This document shows, in pieces, positions 1 through 9,079 of a DNA stretch of 64,000 nucleotides (position 1 is the first letter of the stretch; the number at the start of each line of letters is the position of its first letter). Origin of the DNA: Nocardia pneumoniae NBRC 100136 (lineage in GTDB: Bacteria; Actinomycetota; Actinomycetes; Mycobacteriales; Mycobacteriaceae). The notes under the pieces were generated by a model. That model did no database searches, was not told where the DNA came from, and was given only the letters and a program-made list of their open reading frames with translations. The stretch is taken from contig NZ_BAGF01000026.1 in the NCBI RefSeq assembly GCF_000308755.1, forward strand, positions 1 to 64,000. The letters are read 5' to 3'. The position numbers were made by a program, and so were the translations under genes.

Positions 1-1
1 T

Positions 2-412
2 GAACCCGCCGAGCAGGGCGAGCGGCCGGTGCCGCCGCCCGCTACCGATCCGTGGAAGGGCTTCCGCGGGGTGATGGCGGGCACTCTGGTGCTCGAAGCG
101 ATCGTCGTGCTGCTCGCGCTGCCGGTGGTGGCCGATGTCGGAGGCGGGGTGACCTGGCTGTCCGGCACTTACCTCGTGGTCCTCGCGGTGGTGATGTTCC
201 TGGGCGCCGGGTTGCAGCGGCGGCCGTGGGCGCTGCCGTTCAACCTCGCGCTGCAAGTCTTCGTTCTGCTCGGCGCGTTGATACACCTGTCCATCGGCAT
301 CATCGGCGTGGTGTTCGCCGTGGTCTGGGGCTTCATCCTGGTGCTGCGCGCCGACGTGCGGGGGCGGATGGAGAAGGGCTTGCTGCCGAGTCAGCGCATC
401 CGGCGCGACTAG
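2..412 (+). CDS. DUF4233 family membrane protein, 5' end outside window
   Basis: Small integral membrane protein of unknown function. The frame is open to the left edge of the window; the first start codon inside is a GTG at 29, but the residues before it (EPAEQGERPV) read like coding sequence, so the true start is probably just off the window. About four hydrophobic segments follow, ending in a basic tail (GRMEKGLLPSQRIRRD). Size and topology fit DUF4233, which in mycobacteria lies between folC and ndk (Rv2446c); the next gene here is ndk, which supports the assignment. The function of the family is not known. Confidence 0.85.
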   Translation, partial: EPAEQGERPVPPPATDPWKGFRGVMAGTLVLEAIVVLLALPVVADVGGGVTWLSGTYLVVLAVVMFLGAGLQRRPWALPFNLALQVFVLLGALIHLSIGIIGVVFAVVWGFILVLRADVRGRMEKGLLPSQRIRRD

Positions 413-701
413 CTGTCATCGCGGCGATCGGCTCGGCGCGCCAAGGTGCCTACTGCGGGCCGCTCGGCTGCGTGCCGTACTGCGGTGCCGTGCGGGTCTG
501 TTACAGGGCCGGGAAGGGCACACCCGTGCGAGGCAGCGTCGTAGGGTGGCAGGGCCGTGCAAGGACAGGTCCGGACCCGGCCAGCGCGACCGCTGGTGTG
601 GCGCCCGGAAGGTTGCCCGTTAGGCGTACCTCCGCCTTCGCTCCGGCCGTGCGCGGGCTGAGGACGGACTGCGTCCGACTGCGTCCTTTATGCTGTGCGC
701 C

Positions 702-1118
702 GTGACTGAGCAGACGTTGGTACTCATCAAGCCGGACGGTGTGGCCCGTGGCCTTGTCGGCGAGGTGCTGGCACGTATCGAGCGCAAGGGGCTGAAGATC
801 GTCGCCCTCGAGCTGAAGCAGGTGTCCGAGGAACTGGCCAAGGGCCACTACGCCGAGCACGCCGAGAAGCCGTTCTTCGGTTCCCTGATCGAGTTCATCA
901 CCTCGGGTCCGGTGGTCGCGGCCATTCTGGAGGGCCCGCGCGCCATCGCGGCGTTCCGGCAGATCGCCGGAGGTACCGATCCGGTCGAGAAGGCCGCGCC
1001 CGGCAGCATTCGCGGAGACTTCGCTCTGGAGACGCAGGAGAACCTGGTGCACGGGTCCGATTCGCCCGAATCGGCCAAGCGTGAGATCGCCCTCTGGTTC
1101 CCGGAACTGCCCGCCTGA
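702..1118 (+). CDS. ndk: Nucleoside diphosphate kinase
   Basis: Transfers the gamma phosphate of ATP to nucleoside diphosphates through a phosphohistidine intermediate, balancing NTP and dNTP pools in the cytoplasm. The GTG at 702 gives 138 residues starting [13 protein letters not shown], the usual family start; an ATG at 690 adds four residues (MLCA) that do not match the family. The catalytic histidine is H117 in NLVHGSDS, and K10 and the surrounding nucleotide-binding residues are present. The length is standard. It lies between the DUF4233 gene and rne, the mycobacterial order. A GC hairpin without a T tract follows the stop at 1138-1158. Confidence 0.97.
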   Translation: MTEQTLVLIKPDGVARGLVGEVLARIERKGLKIVALELKQVSEELAKGHYAEHAEKPFFGSLIEFITSGPVVAAILEGPRAIAAFRQIAGGTDPVEKAAPGSIRGDFALETQENLVHGSDSPESAKREIALWFPELPA

Positions 1119-1591
1119 TCGGGTCTCGACCGTCGTGCCCGCGCCCTGCCGGCGCGGGGCGAACGCGTCGCGGGCGCGGCGGTGCCGAGCGCCGATGGCG
1201 AACGCCCGGCGCGCGATGTGGGATACTGGCATCGGCTGCATTCGACGCCGACTGTTCGTGCAGGTGCGCGAACAAGACGTGACGAGCGCAGCCGGATGAC
1301 ACCGCGGTTCGATGCCGATCATCGCTGCCACGGACAAACGGCCTGGTAATCGGGGCTCGCTGTTCGCGTCGGCACGCTGGATGAGCGCTCGACCCACGGA
1401 GTTCAGCCATACTGCCAGGCGCCGCGTGACCAGTTAGCCCGAACGACGAACGACCGAGGAGATAACCGGGCACGCGGGGCGAGACCACTTGACCTCGCGC
1501 CCACCGGGTGCGAGTCGAACGAACAGCGCCCCCGCGTCGGCCGCGTCACTCCCGCCGGGAGGGACGCGCCCGGGGGCCCCGAGGAGACTTC
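1119..1591 (+). other. Intergenic region ndk-rne, leader of rne
   Basis: This 473-base stretch has no convincing gene; open frames on both strands lack family resemblance. Near its left end, CCCGCGCC (1138-1145) and GGCGCGGG (1151-1158) form an 8-bp stem with a 5-base loop, a possible weak end for ndk transcripts. The right part must hold the rne promoter and leader. GAGGAG at 1581-1586 is the ribosome binding site of rne. Confidence 0.55.
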
Positions 1592-4500
1592 GTGGCCGAT
1601 CAAGAGCCGCTGGAAACAACATCACAGGATGCCGAACAATTGCCGGAGCGAATCCGAGTTCACGCACTTGCCAAGCTGCTGGGGGTAACGAGCAAGCGCA
1701 TCCTGGCCAAGCTGACCGAGATGGGGGCGGACGCGCGCAGCGCGCAATCGAACGTCGACCGAGCCGTCGCGGAGTCCGTCCGCGACGCCTTGGCGCCGGT
1801 CGAGACGGACGCCGCGCCCGAACAGGAAGAGTCCCCGCCGCAGGGGACGGCCGCACCGGCGGACGCGGGCACCGCGCGGGCCGCCGAGAGTGCGCCCGCG
1901 ACCGGCGAACCACCGGTAGCCGCGTCGCAACCGGAAGTCGCGACGCCGTTCGGGGCCGGGAGTGTCATCTTCTCCGCGCCGGACGCGCCGAACCCCGTAC
2001 AGCACACGCCGACCGGCGACGCGGCACACCAGCCGACGCAGTTGTTCACCCACGTGGTGCGACAGGAGCCGGAGCCGGTCGCCCCGGTGGTGTTCGAATC
2101 GGCCGCCGTCGTGCAGGCGCCGCTGTTCCTGCCGCCGGACGCCTCGGCCGCCGAGGAGGCGCGCAGGCGGCGTCGCGCGGAACGAGAGGCCAGGCGCGCC
2201 GAGGAGCGTGTCGAGGAGACGGCGCCGAAGCCCGCCCCCGCCGAAGACGAGACCGAGGTCGCCGAGGACGAGCGCGAGTCGTCCGATCAGCAGGGTGACG
2301 AGGGCCAGCCGCGGCGCAGGCGTCGTGGCCGCCGAGGCCGTGGACGCGGACGCGGCGAACAGCAGTCCGACGCCGACAACGAGGGCGAGGACACCGAGTC
2401 CGACACCGAGGACGAGTCGGCCGCCGAGACCACCGAGTCCGCCGAAGCGGCGGAGCCCGCCGAGACCACCACCGCCGCCGAGGCCGAGGACGAGGAGGGC
2501 GTGCCGGAGGGTTCCAGCCGTCGCCGCCGTCGTCGCCGTCGCCGCAAGGTGGCCGGCGAATCCGGTGAGGCCGAGTCCGCCGACGACGATCCGCCGAACA
2601 CGGTCGTGCACGAGCGCGAGCCGCGCAACAAGAGCCGCGCCCGCGTCACGGTGGACGAGGTCCAGGGCATCACCGGCTCCACCCGGCTGGAAGCCAAGCG
2701 GCAGCGCCGCCGGGACGGCCGGGAAGCGGGCCGCCGCCGTCCGCCGATCCTGACCGAGTCGGAGTTCCTGGCCCGGCGCGAGGCGGTGGACCGGGTCATG
2801 GTGGTGCGCGAGAAGTCCTTCCCGGACCATCCGACCGCGACGCAGGTCGCGGTGCTGGAAGACAACGTCCTGGTCGAGCACTTCGTCACCAGCACCGGTT
2901 CCGCGTCCATGGTGGGCAACGTCTACCTGGGCAAGGTGCAGAACGTGCTGCCCAGCATGGAGGCGGCGTTCGTCGACATCGGCCGCGGCCGCAACGGCGT
3001 GCTCTACGCCGGTGAGGTGAACTGGGAGGCCGCCGGGCTCGGCGGCAAGGAGCGCAAGATCGAGCAGGCGCTCAAGCCGGGCGACCAGGTGCTCGTCCAG
3101 GTGAGCAAGGACCCGGTCGGTCACAAGGGCGCCCGCCTGACCACCCAGATCAGCCTGGCCGGTCGCTTCCTGGTGTACGTGCCGGGCGGCACCTCCACCG
3201 GGATCAGTCGCAAGCTGCCCGACACCGAGCGCAAGCGCCTGAAGGAGATCCTGCGCGAGATCGTGCCCGCCGACGCCGGTGTGATCATCCGCACGGCCTC
3301 CGAGGGCGTCAGCGAGGCCGAGCTGGCCCGGGACGTGGAACGGCTGCAGGCCACCTGGCGCACCATCCAGGAGCAGACCGGCAAGGACAACAACGCGCCC
3401 AAGACGCTGTACGAGGAGCCCGACCTCCTGGTCAAGGTCATCCGTGACCTGTTCAACGAGGACTTCTCCAAACTGGTCATCGAAGGCGACCGGGCCTGGA
3501 GCACGGTGGAGAAGTACATCGGCACCGTCGCGCCGGACCTGCTCGCCCGGGTCGCCCGGCACGAGAACAACGGCGTCGACGTGTTCGAGGCCTACCGGAT
3601 CGACGAGCAGCTGGCCAAGGCGCTGGATCGCAAGGTGTGGCTGCCCTCCGGCGGCACCCTGGTGATCGACCGCACCGAGGCCATGACGGTGATCGACGTG
3701 AACACCGGCAAGTTCACCGGCTCCGGCGGCAGCAACCTGGAGGAGACGGTCACCAGGAACAACCTGGAGGCGGCCGAGGAGATCGTGCGCCAGATGCGGC
3801 TGCGCGATATCGGCGGCATGATCGTCGTCGACTTCATCGACATGGTCCTCGAGTCCAACCGCGACCTGGTGCTGCGCCGCCTCACCGAGGCGCTGGGCCG
3901 GGACCGCACCCGGCACCAGGTCTCCGAGGTCACCTCGCTCGGCCTGGTCCAGATGACCCGCAAGAAGCTGGGTACGGGCCTGGTCGAGGCATTCTCCACC
4001 ACCTGCGAGCACTGCCATGGCCGCGGCATCCTGGTGCACACCTACCCGGTGGAGCCCGGTTCGGGCGAGGAAGCCGCCGGGCGGACCAGGGAAGGCGGTT
4101 CGCGCAGGCGGCGCGGCCGGGACAAGGGCGCGGCCGCGCAGGCCCAGCCGGCCAACGGGGCCGGTCCCGCGACCGACCACACCGAGGAGGACGCCGCCGT
4201 CAAGCGGGCGCATCCGGTGGCGCTGGCGATGGCCGCGCACCACTCCGAGGACGCCGACCACGAGAAGCCCGGCGACAAAGTCGGTGCCGTGGCGTCGGCG
4301 GTCGGCACAGCGCAGGCCCGGACGGCCGAGGCTGTCGAGCCCGCGGTCGTCGACGAATCGGCCACGGCCGTCGAAGAAGGCGCCGCCGAGTCGCTGGCCG
4401 CGGAGACCGTGCACGCCGCCGTGGCGGTGCCCGCGGAGGAGCCCGAAACCGAGCCCGCCGAAATCGTCGAGGTCGTCGAGCAGGTCGAGACCGGCGAGCC

Positions 4501-5002
4501 CGTGGGCGCCGAACAAGCCGAAGCGGTTGCCGAGCCCGCGCAGGCCGCTGGCGTTGCCGAGGCTGTCGGCGCGGTGGCGGCTGTTCGCGGTGCTGAGCAC
4601 GTGGAGGCCGCGGAGCCCGAGCAGGCTGCCGAGCCCGCTCCCGGCGCGGAGTCGGCGCAAGCCGCACAGGCGCAGCAGGCGCAGCAGCCCGCCCGGGCCG
4701 CAGAGCCCGAGCAGGCTGCGGCGCCCGCATCGGCGGTCGAGGCGGCCAGTGCCGCGGTGACCGCCAACGGTGTGGCCGAACCGGGGCAGGGCCGCCCGGC
4801 TCGGCGCCGGAGGGTCGCTCGTTCCGCCGCCGCACCGGCCGCGGACAGCTCGGGCGCGGTGTTCGTGCTGCCCACCGGTGAGCAGGCGCCCGCGCCCGCC
4901 ATCGACTACTCCCAGCCGGAGCCGGTCGAATTGCCGCAGCGCAACCGGCCGCGCAGGCGGGCGGTCGGGCGACCGGCAGGCGCGCCGGAGTCGACGGACT
5001 GA
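1592..5002 (+). CDS. rne: Ribonuclease E/G family endoribonuclease
   Basis: Single-strand endoribonuclease central to mRNA decay and rRNA processing. The GTG at 1592 has GAGGAG five bases upstream and gives 1136 residues. Residues about 16-60 resemble the IF2 N-terminal helical domain (IRVHALAKLLGVTSK), as in mycobacterial RNase E. A long charged, Arg/Glu-rich low-complexity region follows, then the S1 domain (about 437-527). Catalytic aspartates lie in DVNTGKFTG (about 702) and VVDFIDM (about 747), and the zinc-link motif is CEHCHGRG (about 805). The last 300 residues are an Ala/Glu/Pro-rich disordered tail with short repeats (EPEQAA), likely the degradosome scaffold. It precedes rplU-rpmA-obg as in M. 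tuberculosis. Confidence 0.96.
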   Translation: MADQEPLETTSQDAEQLPERIRVHALAKLLGVTSKRILAKLTEMGADARSAQSNVDRAVAESVRDALAPVETDAAPEQEESPPQGTAAPADAGTARAAESAPATGEPPVAASQPEVATPFGAGSVIFSAPDAPNPVQHTPTGDAAHQPTQLFTHVVRQEPEPVAPVVFESAAVVQAPLFLPPDASAAEEARRRRRAEREARRAEERVEETAPKPAPAEDETEVAEDERESSDQQGDEGQPRRRRRGRRGRGRGRGEQQSDADNEGEDTESDTEDESAAETTESAEAAEPAETTTAAEAEDEEGVPEGSSRRRRRRRRRKVAGESGEAESADDDPPNTVVHEREPRNKSRARVTVDEVQGITGSTRLEAKRQRRRDGREAGRRRPPILTESEFLARREAVDRVMVVREKSFPDHPTATQVAVLEDNVLVEHFVTSTGSASMVGNVYLGKVQNVLPSMEAAFVDIGRGRNGVLYAGEVNWEAAGLGGKERKIEQALKPGDQVLVQVSKDPVGHKGARLTTQISLAGRFLVYVPGGTSTGISRKLPDTERKRLKEILREIVPADAGVIIRTASEGVSEAELARDVERLQATWRTIQEQTGKDNNAPKTLYEEPDLLVKVIRDLFNEDFSKLVIEGDRAWSTVEKYIGTVAPDLLARVARHENNGVDVFEAYRIDEQLAKALDRKVWLPSGGTLVIDRTEAMTVIDVNTGKFTGSGGSNLEETVTRNNLEAAEEIVRQMRLRDIGGMIVVDFIDMVLESNRDLVLRRLTEALGRDRTRHQVSEVTSLGLVQMTRKKLGTGLVEAFSTTCEHCHGRGILVHTYPVEPGSGEEAAGRTREGGSRRRRGRDKGAAAQAQPANGAGPATDHTEEDAAVKRAHPVALAMAAHHSEDADHEKPGDKVGAVASAVGTAQARTAEAVEPAVVDESATAVEEGAAESLAAETVHAAVAVPAEEPETEPAEIVEVVEQVETGEPVGAEQAEAVAEPAQAAGVAEAVGAVAAVRGAEHVEAAEPEQAAEPAPGAESAQAAQAQQAQQPARAAEPEQAAAPASAVEAASAAVTANGVAEPGQGRPARRRRVARSAAAPAADSSGAVFVLPTGEQAPAPAIDYSQPEPVELPQRNRPRRRAVGRPAGAPESTD

Positions 5003-5331
5003 GTCGTCTCGCACGTTCCGTGGCCCTCGTCGGTGCGACCGGCGGGGGCCACGTGCGTGTCGGCGGCGAACCGGTGGCGTAGGCGCGGTGTGCGCATGGA
5101 CGCCGGTTTGGTCGTGGCGGTGGCCGTCCTGTAATCTTGGACAGTCGCTGCCCGGTGACAACATGTTTTGTCTTCGTGGCCCGGTTCTCGCCAGTTCGAT
5201 ACCGAGAGCCACCAGGCGCCGAGGCGGCGGCGATTACCAGACCAGTCGTGTGGCGGTTTCCGGTGGAATCAGACCCGGGGAGCGCCGCGTGAGCAAGTGC
5301 CGAGCACTATAGGAAGAAGGGCAGCCGACCG
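5003..5331 (+). other. Intergenic region rne-rplU with rne 3' hairpin and long rplU leader
   Basis: There is no gene here. CGTGGCCC (5019-5026) pairs with GGGCCACG (5046-5053) just after rne; it lacks a T tract, so termination would be weak or Rho-aided. The remaining 190 bases downstream of the putative promoter at 5108-5137 form an unusually long 5' leader for the ribosomal-protein operon. Confidence 0.5.
5108..5137 (+). promoter_or_regulatory. Putative sigma-70-type promoter of rplU-rpmA
   Basis: TTGGTC (5108-5113) and TAATCT (5132-5137) are separated by 18 bases, a good match to the actinobacterial housekeeping consensus. It is the clearest promoter-like pair before rplU. Transcription would start near 5144 and leave a leader of about 190 bases. 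Confidence 0.5.
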
Positions 5332-5643
5332 ATGGCAACGTACGCGATCGTCAAGACCGGCGGAAAGCAGTACAAGGTCGCGGTCGGTGACCTGGTGAAG
5401 GTCGAGAAGATCGAGGGTGCGCCGGGCACCGCCGTGGCGCTGGATCCGGTCCTGGTCGTCGATGGCGCCGAGCTGACCACCGATGCCGCGAAGCTGGCCA
5501 AGGTCTCCGTGGCCGCCGAGGTGGTCGAGCAGACCAAGGGCCCGAAGATCCGCATCCACAAGTTCAAGAACAAGACCGGCTACCACAAGCGCCAGGGTCA
5601 CCGTCAGCCGCTGACGGTCCTGAAGGTCACCGGCATCAAGTAA
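5332..5643 (+). CDS. rplU: 50S ribosomal protein L21
   Basis: Component of the large ribosomal subunit that binds 23S rRNA. The 103-residue protein starts [16 protein letters not shown], the family signature, and ends with the conserved basic segment [16 protein letters not shown]. Length is standard. The start is an ATG, with GGAAGAAGGG about 12 bases upstream. It is followed after 22 bases by rpmA, the usual L21-L27 operon. Confidence 0.98.
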   Translation: MATYAIVKTGGKQYKVAVGDLVKVEKIEGAPGTAVALDPVLVVDGAELTTDAAKLAKVSVAAEVVEQTKGPKIRIHKFKNKTGYHKRQGHRQPLTVLKVTGIK

Positions 5644-5665
5644 GACATCCCGAGGAGAATCAGCT

Positions 5666-5932
5666 ATGGCACACAAGAAGGGCGCGTCCAGCTCCCGGAA
5701 CGGACGCGATTCCAACGCCCAGCGACTCGGCGTCAAGCGCTTCGGCGGCCAGTCGGTCAAGGCGGGCGAGATCCTGGTGCGTCAGCGTGGCACCCACTTC
5801 CACCCCGGCGTGAACGTCGGCCGTGGTGGTGACGACACCCTGTTCGCCCTCGCGGCGGGCGCGGTCGAGTTCGGCACCAAGCGTGGACGCAAGACCGTCA
5901 ACATCGTCGTCCCGGAGCCGGTTCAGGCCTGA
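5666..5932 (+). CDS. rpmA: 50S ribosomal protein L27
   Basis: Large-subunit protein whose N-terminal tail reaches the peptidyl transferase centre. The 88 residues begin [17 protein letters not shown] and contain the signature [15 protein letters not shown] region; there is no Firmicutes-type cleavable N-terminal extension. GAGGAG lies upstream of the ATG. Cotranscribed with rplU. A strong intrinsic terminator follows at 5961-5993, so rplU-rpmA can form a discrete transcript upstream of obg. Confidence 0.98.
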   Translation: MAHKKGASSSRNGRDSNAQRLGVKRFGGQSVKAGEILVRQRGTHFHPGVNVGRGGDDTLFALAAGAVEFGTKRGRKTVNIVVPEPVQA

Positions 5933-5960
5933 CCGCCGAACCACTTCCGGACATAGCGAG

Positions 5961-5993
5961 CGGGTCAGGGTCTCGAAACCCTGGCCCGTTTTT
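5961..5993 (+). terminator. Intrinsic terminator after rpmA
   Basis: CGGGTCAGGGT (5961-5971) pairs with ACCCTGGCCCG (5978-5988), with one G-U pair and a six-base loop, followed directly by TTTTT (5989-5993). It is a textbook Rho-independent terminator, rare in this GC-rich region, lying between rpmA and obg. Confidence 0.85.
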
Positions 5994-6053
5994 CGTGTTC
6001 CCACTCCGACCAGCCCTGAGTACGACCCGTCCAGAAGGAGGATGATTCGGCGT

Positions 6054-7508
6054 ATGTCCAAGTTCATCGACCGTGTCGTACTGCATGTGCGTGCGGGAAA
6101 GGGTGGCCACGGTTGCGCCTCGGTGCACCGGGAGAAGTTCAAGCCGCTCGGCGGACCCGACGGCGGCAACGGCGGCAACGGCGGAGACGTGATCCTCGAG
6201 GTCGACTCCAATGTGCACACCCTGCTGGACTTCCACTTCCACCCGCACGCCAAGGCGGGCAACGGCAAGCCGGGCGAGGGCGGCCACCGCGACGGCAAGC
6301 AGGGCGCCGACCTGGTGCTGAAGGTGCCCGACGGCACCATGGTGCTCGACGACGACGGCAAGGTGCTCGTCGACCTGGTCGGTAGCGGCAACCGCTTCAT
6401 CGTCGCCCGCGGCGGACGCGGCGGGCTGGGCAACGCCGCGCTGGCCTCGAAGGCGCGCAAGGCGCCCGGCTTCGCGCTGCTCGGCGAGGACGGCGAAGAG
6501 CTCGATCTGGTGCTGGAGCTGAAGTCGGTCGCCGACGTCGGACTCGTCGGCTTCCCGTCAGCGGGCAAATCGTCGCTGGTCTCGGTGCTGTCGGCGGCCA
6601 AGCCGAAGATCGCCGACTACCCGTTCACGACCCTTGTCCCCAACCTCGGTGTAGTCGCCAGCGGCGACACCACGTTCACCGTCGCGGACGTGCCCGGCCT
6701 GATTCCCGGCGCCAGCGAGGGCCGTGGCCTCGGCCTGGACTTCTTGCGGCATCTGGAGCGCTGCGCGGTGCTCGCGCACGTGGTGGATTGCGCCACGCTG
6801 GAGCCGGGACGCGACCCGGTGTCCGACGTGGACGCGCTCGAGGCCGAACTCGCCGCCTATCGACCGGCGCTGAGCGCCGACGCCGGGCTCGGCGATCTGG
6901 CCGACCGGCCGCGCGTGGTGATCCTGAACAAGATCGACGTGCCGGATGCCGCCGAGCTCGCGGACATGGTGACCCCGGAGTTCACCGAGCGGGGCTGGCC
7001 GGTGTTCGAGATCTCCGCGGTGAGCCGTGCGGGCCTGCGCCCCTTGACCTTCGCCCTCGCCGACCTGGTGCGCAAGTACCGCGAGGAGCATCCGAAGGCG
7101 GCGCCCAAGCGCCCGGTCATCCGGCCCATCGCGGTGGACGAGAGCGGGTTCAGCGTGGTCGCGGACCCGGAGGAGCCGGGCGGCTTCATCGTGCGCGGCA
7201 CCCGGCCGGAGCGCTGGGTGCACCAAACCCAGTTCGACAACGACGAGGCCGTGGGCTACCTGGCCGACCGCCTCGCCCGCCTCGGCGTCGAGGACGAGCT
7301 GGTGCGCTTGGGCGCCGAGCCGGGGGCGCCGGTGACCATCGGCGACGTGACCTTCGAGTGGGAGCCGCAGATCTCGGCGGGCATCGACATGGTGCCCACC
7401 GGCCGCGGCACCGATATCCGGTTGGAGCAGACCGACCGGGTGAGCGCGGCCGAGCGCAAGCACGCGTCCCGGGTGCGGCGCGGGTTGGTGCGAGAAGACG
7501 AGGAGTAG
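6054..7508 (+). CDS. obg: GTPase Obg (ribosome assembly/stress GTPase)
   Basis: Essential GTPase linked to 50S assembly, (p)ppGpp response and cell-cycle control. The ATG at 6054 gives [18 protein letters not shown], the classic start of the glycine-rich Obg fold, with AAGGAGG at 6035-6041; a nearer ATG at 6042 abuts that site and is less likely. Residues 1-160 are the Obg domain, then the G domain with P-loop GFPSAGKSS (about 165) and NKID (about 292), then a C-terminal OCT domain. Length 484 matches the actinobacterial form. The rpmA terminator lies upstream, so obg may have its own promoter or depend on read-through. Confidence 0.97.
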   Translation: MSKFIDRVVLHVRAGKGGHGCASVHREKFKPLGGPDGGNGGNGGDVILEVDSNVHTLLDFHFHPHAKAGNGKPGEGGHRDGKQGADLVLKVPDGTMVLDDDGKVLVDLVGSGNRFIVARGGRGGLGNAALASKARKAPGFALLGEDGEELDLVLELKSVADVGLVGFPSAGKSSLVSVLSAAKPKIADYPFTTLVPNLGVVASGDTTFTVADVPGLIPGASEGRGLGLDFLRHLERCAVLAHVVDCATLEPGRDPVSDVDALEAELAAYRPALSADAGLGDLADRPRVVILNKIDVPDAAELADMVTPEFTERGWPVFEISAVSRAGLRPLTFALADLVRKYREEHPKAAPKRPVIRPIAVDESGFSVVADPEEPGGFIVRGTRPERWVHQTQFDNDEAVGYLADRLARLGVEDELVRLGAEPGAPVTIGDVTFEWEPQISAGIDMVPTGRGTDIRLEQTDRVSAAERKHASRVRRGLVREDEE

Positions 7509-7636
7509 GACGTGGACGGTCGAGTCGCGGTGTCGTCGCGGTGCGCGACCGGCTCGATCCTTCACGGGTGGGGGCGAACCGTGGCCCCCGCCAGGACTAC
7601 CGTGGATTCGATTGTGGCGCAGGGAGTTCGGTGGCG

Positions 7637-8779
7637 ATGCAGGTGACTTCGGTGACCGCCGAGACGGATTCGTCGGGCCTGAGCGAGGTTCGGCTGGCGA
7701 TCGCGTCGGCGCGGCGCGTGGTGGTGAAGATCGGTTCGTCCGCGCTGACCAGCCTGAAAGGCGGTCTGGACACCGCGCGGCTGGATCGGCTCGCGGACGC
7801 GGTCGAGGCCAGGATGCGCGCGGGATCCGACGTGGTCGTGGTGTCCTCCGGCGCGATCGGCGCCGGTATCGCGCCGCTCGGGCTGACCAGTCGTCCGCGT
7901 GATCTGGCCACCAAGCAGGCGGCCGCGAGCGTCGGACAGCTCGCGCTCGCCCACGCGTGGGGCACGTCGTTCGCCCGCTACGGCCGCACGGTCGGCCAGG
8001 TGCTGTTGAGCGCCGACGACTTCGCCCGCCGCGAGCACCATCGCAACGCGCAGCGCACCCTGGATCGTCTGCGTTCGCTCGGTGCGGTCGCGGTGGTGAA
8101 CGAAAACGACACCGTCGCCACCGAAGAGATCCGTTTCGGCGACAACGACCGGCTTGCCGCGTTGGTCGCGCACCTGGTCGGCGCGGACGCGCTCGTGCTG
8201 CTGTCCGACGTGGAGGGCCTGTACGACGGCGACCCCCGCAAGGGCGCGGCCACTTTCATCCCCGAGGTCCGCAGCAGCGCCGACCTGGACGGCGTCATCG
8301 CGGGCAGCGGGGGCGCGCTCGGCACCGGCGGCATGGCCTCCAAGCTGTCCGCGGCCCGGCTGGCCGCCGACGCGGGCGTGCCCGTCCTGCTGGCCGCCGC
8401 TTCCTCCGCCGCGACCGCGCTCACCACCGGCACCGTCGGCACCGCGTTCGCCGCCCGCCCGGTGCGCTTGTCCGCGCGCAAGTTCTGGGTCCGGCACGCC
8501 GCCGACAGCCGCGGCGCGCTGCTCATCGACGACGGCGCGGTCCAAGCGGTGGCGTTCCGCCGTCGATCACTGCTCGCCGCGGGCATCGTCGGCGTCCGCG
8601 GCCGCTTCTACGGCGGCGACGTGGTCGACCTGGTGGCCCCCGACAACCGCGTCGTCGCCCGCGGCGTCGTCGCATACGACAGCACCGAACTGACCGGCAT
8701 GCTCGGCCGCTCCACCGACGAACTCCCCGACACCATGCAACGCCCCGTCATCCACGCCGACGACCTGGTGAAGGTGTAA
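7637..8779 (+). CDS. proB: Glutamate 5-kinase
   Basis: Catalyses the first step of proline synthesis, phosphorylation of glutamate to gamma-glutamyl phosphate, which ProA then reduces. The ATG at 7637 gives 380 residues; a GTG at 7631 in the same frame is possible, and AGGGAG at 7621-7626 fits the ATG better. The amino acid kinase domain starts [13 protein letters not shown] and contains the conserved [19 protein letters not shown] segment; the C-terminal 90 residues form a PUA domain. proA, the next enzyme, is 21.6 kb away beyond an accessory block instead of adjacent. Confidence 0.96.
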   Translation: MQVTSVTAETDSSGLSEVRLAIASARRVVVKIGSSALTSLKGGLDTARLDRLADAVEARMRAGSDVVVVSSGAIGAGIAPLGLTSRPRDLATKQAAASVGQLALAHAWGTSFARYGRTVGQVLLSADDFARREHHRNAQRTLDRLRSLGAVAVVNENDTVATEEIRFGDNDRLAALVAHLVGADALVLLSDVEGLYDGDPRKGAATFIPEVRSSADLDGVIAGSGGALGTGGMASKLSAARLAADAGVPVLLAAASSAATALTTGTVGTAFAARPVRLSARKFWVRHAADSRGALLIDDGAVQAVAFRRRSLLAAGIVGVRGRFYGGDVVDLVAPDNRVVARGVVAYDSTELTGMLGRSTDELPDTMQRPVIHADDLVKV

Positions 8780-8829
8780 TCCGCGGGCATCAACCAGCCG
8801 TGGCCGCGCACTACTCGAGCAACGCAGCG

Positions 8830-9026
8830 GTGCACCGTTCGGAGGCCCTCTTCATCCCAGCACTCCTCGACGGCGACCTGTCGTTGGAGCCGTTGACCAG
8901 GCCGCTTACCCCGACCTGCCACTCGGTGCCGTGGGTGCATCGGTCATCGCTGTTGCAGAACGTCGCGGGGCGCGAGCCGTCGCGACCTTGGACGTAGAGC
9001 ACTTCCTCGTCGTAAAACCGAGGCGT
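8830..9026 (+). pseudogene. Remnant of a VapC-type PIN-domain toxin
   Basis: Two frames together read like the C-terminal half of a VapC ribonuclease. From 8830 one frame gives VHRSEALFIPALLDGDLSLEPLT. After a shift near 8900 another gives YPDLPLGAVGASVIAVAE, then ATLDVEHFLVVKPRR ending near 9026. The family pattern is YADLPLG-x-x-DASVIAxAER followed by ATLDxxHFxVVRPRH, so the likeness is clear. The N-terminal half with the first catalytic aspartates is missing, the aspartate of DAS is glycine, the frame is broken, and no antitoxin gene is beside it. Interpreted as a dead toxin gene in the proB 3' flank. Identified by eye. Confidence 0.6.
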
Positions 9027-9079
9027 ACCGGCATTCGATCTGCTGCCGACGCGTTGGCGCGGAGGCGCGCTGGCGGCGA

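Noticed and set aside
1622..5212. A 1196-codon open frame antisense to rne
   Set aside because: It mirrors the codon structure of rne in a GC-rich sequence, its product is rich in Gly/Leu/Arg without domains, and rne itself is fully supported.
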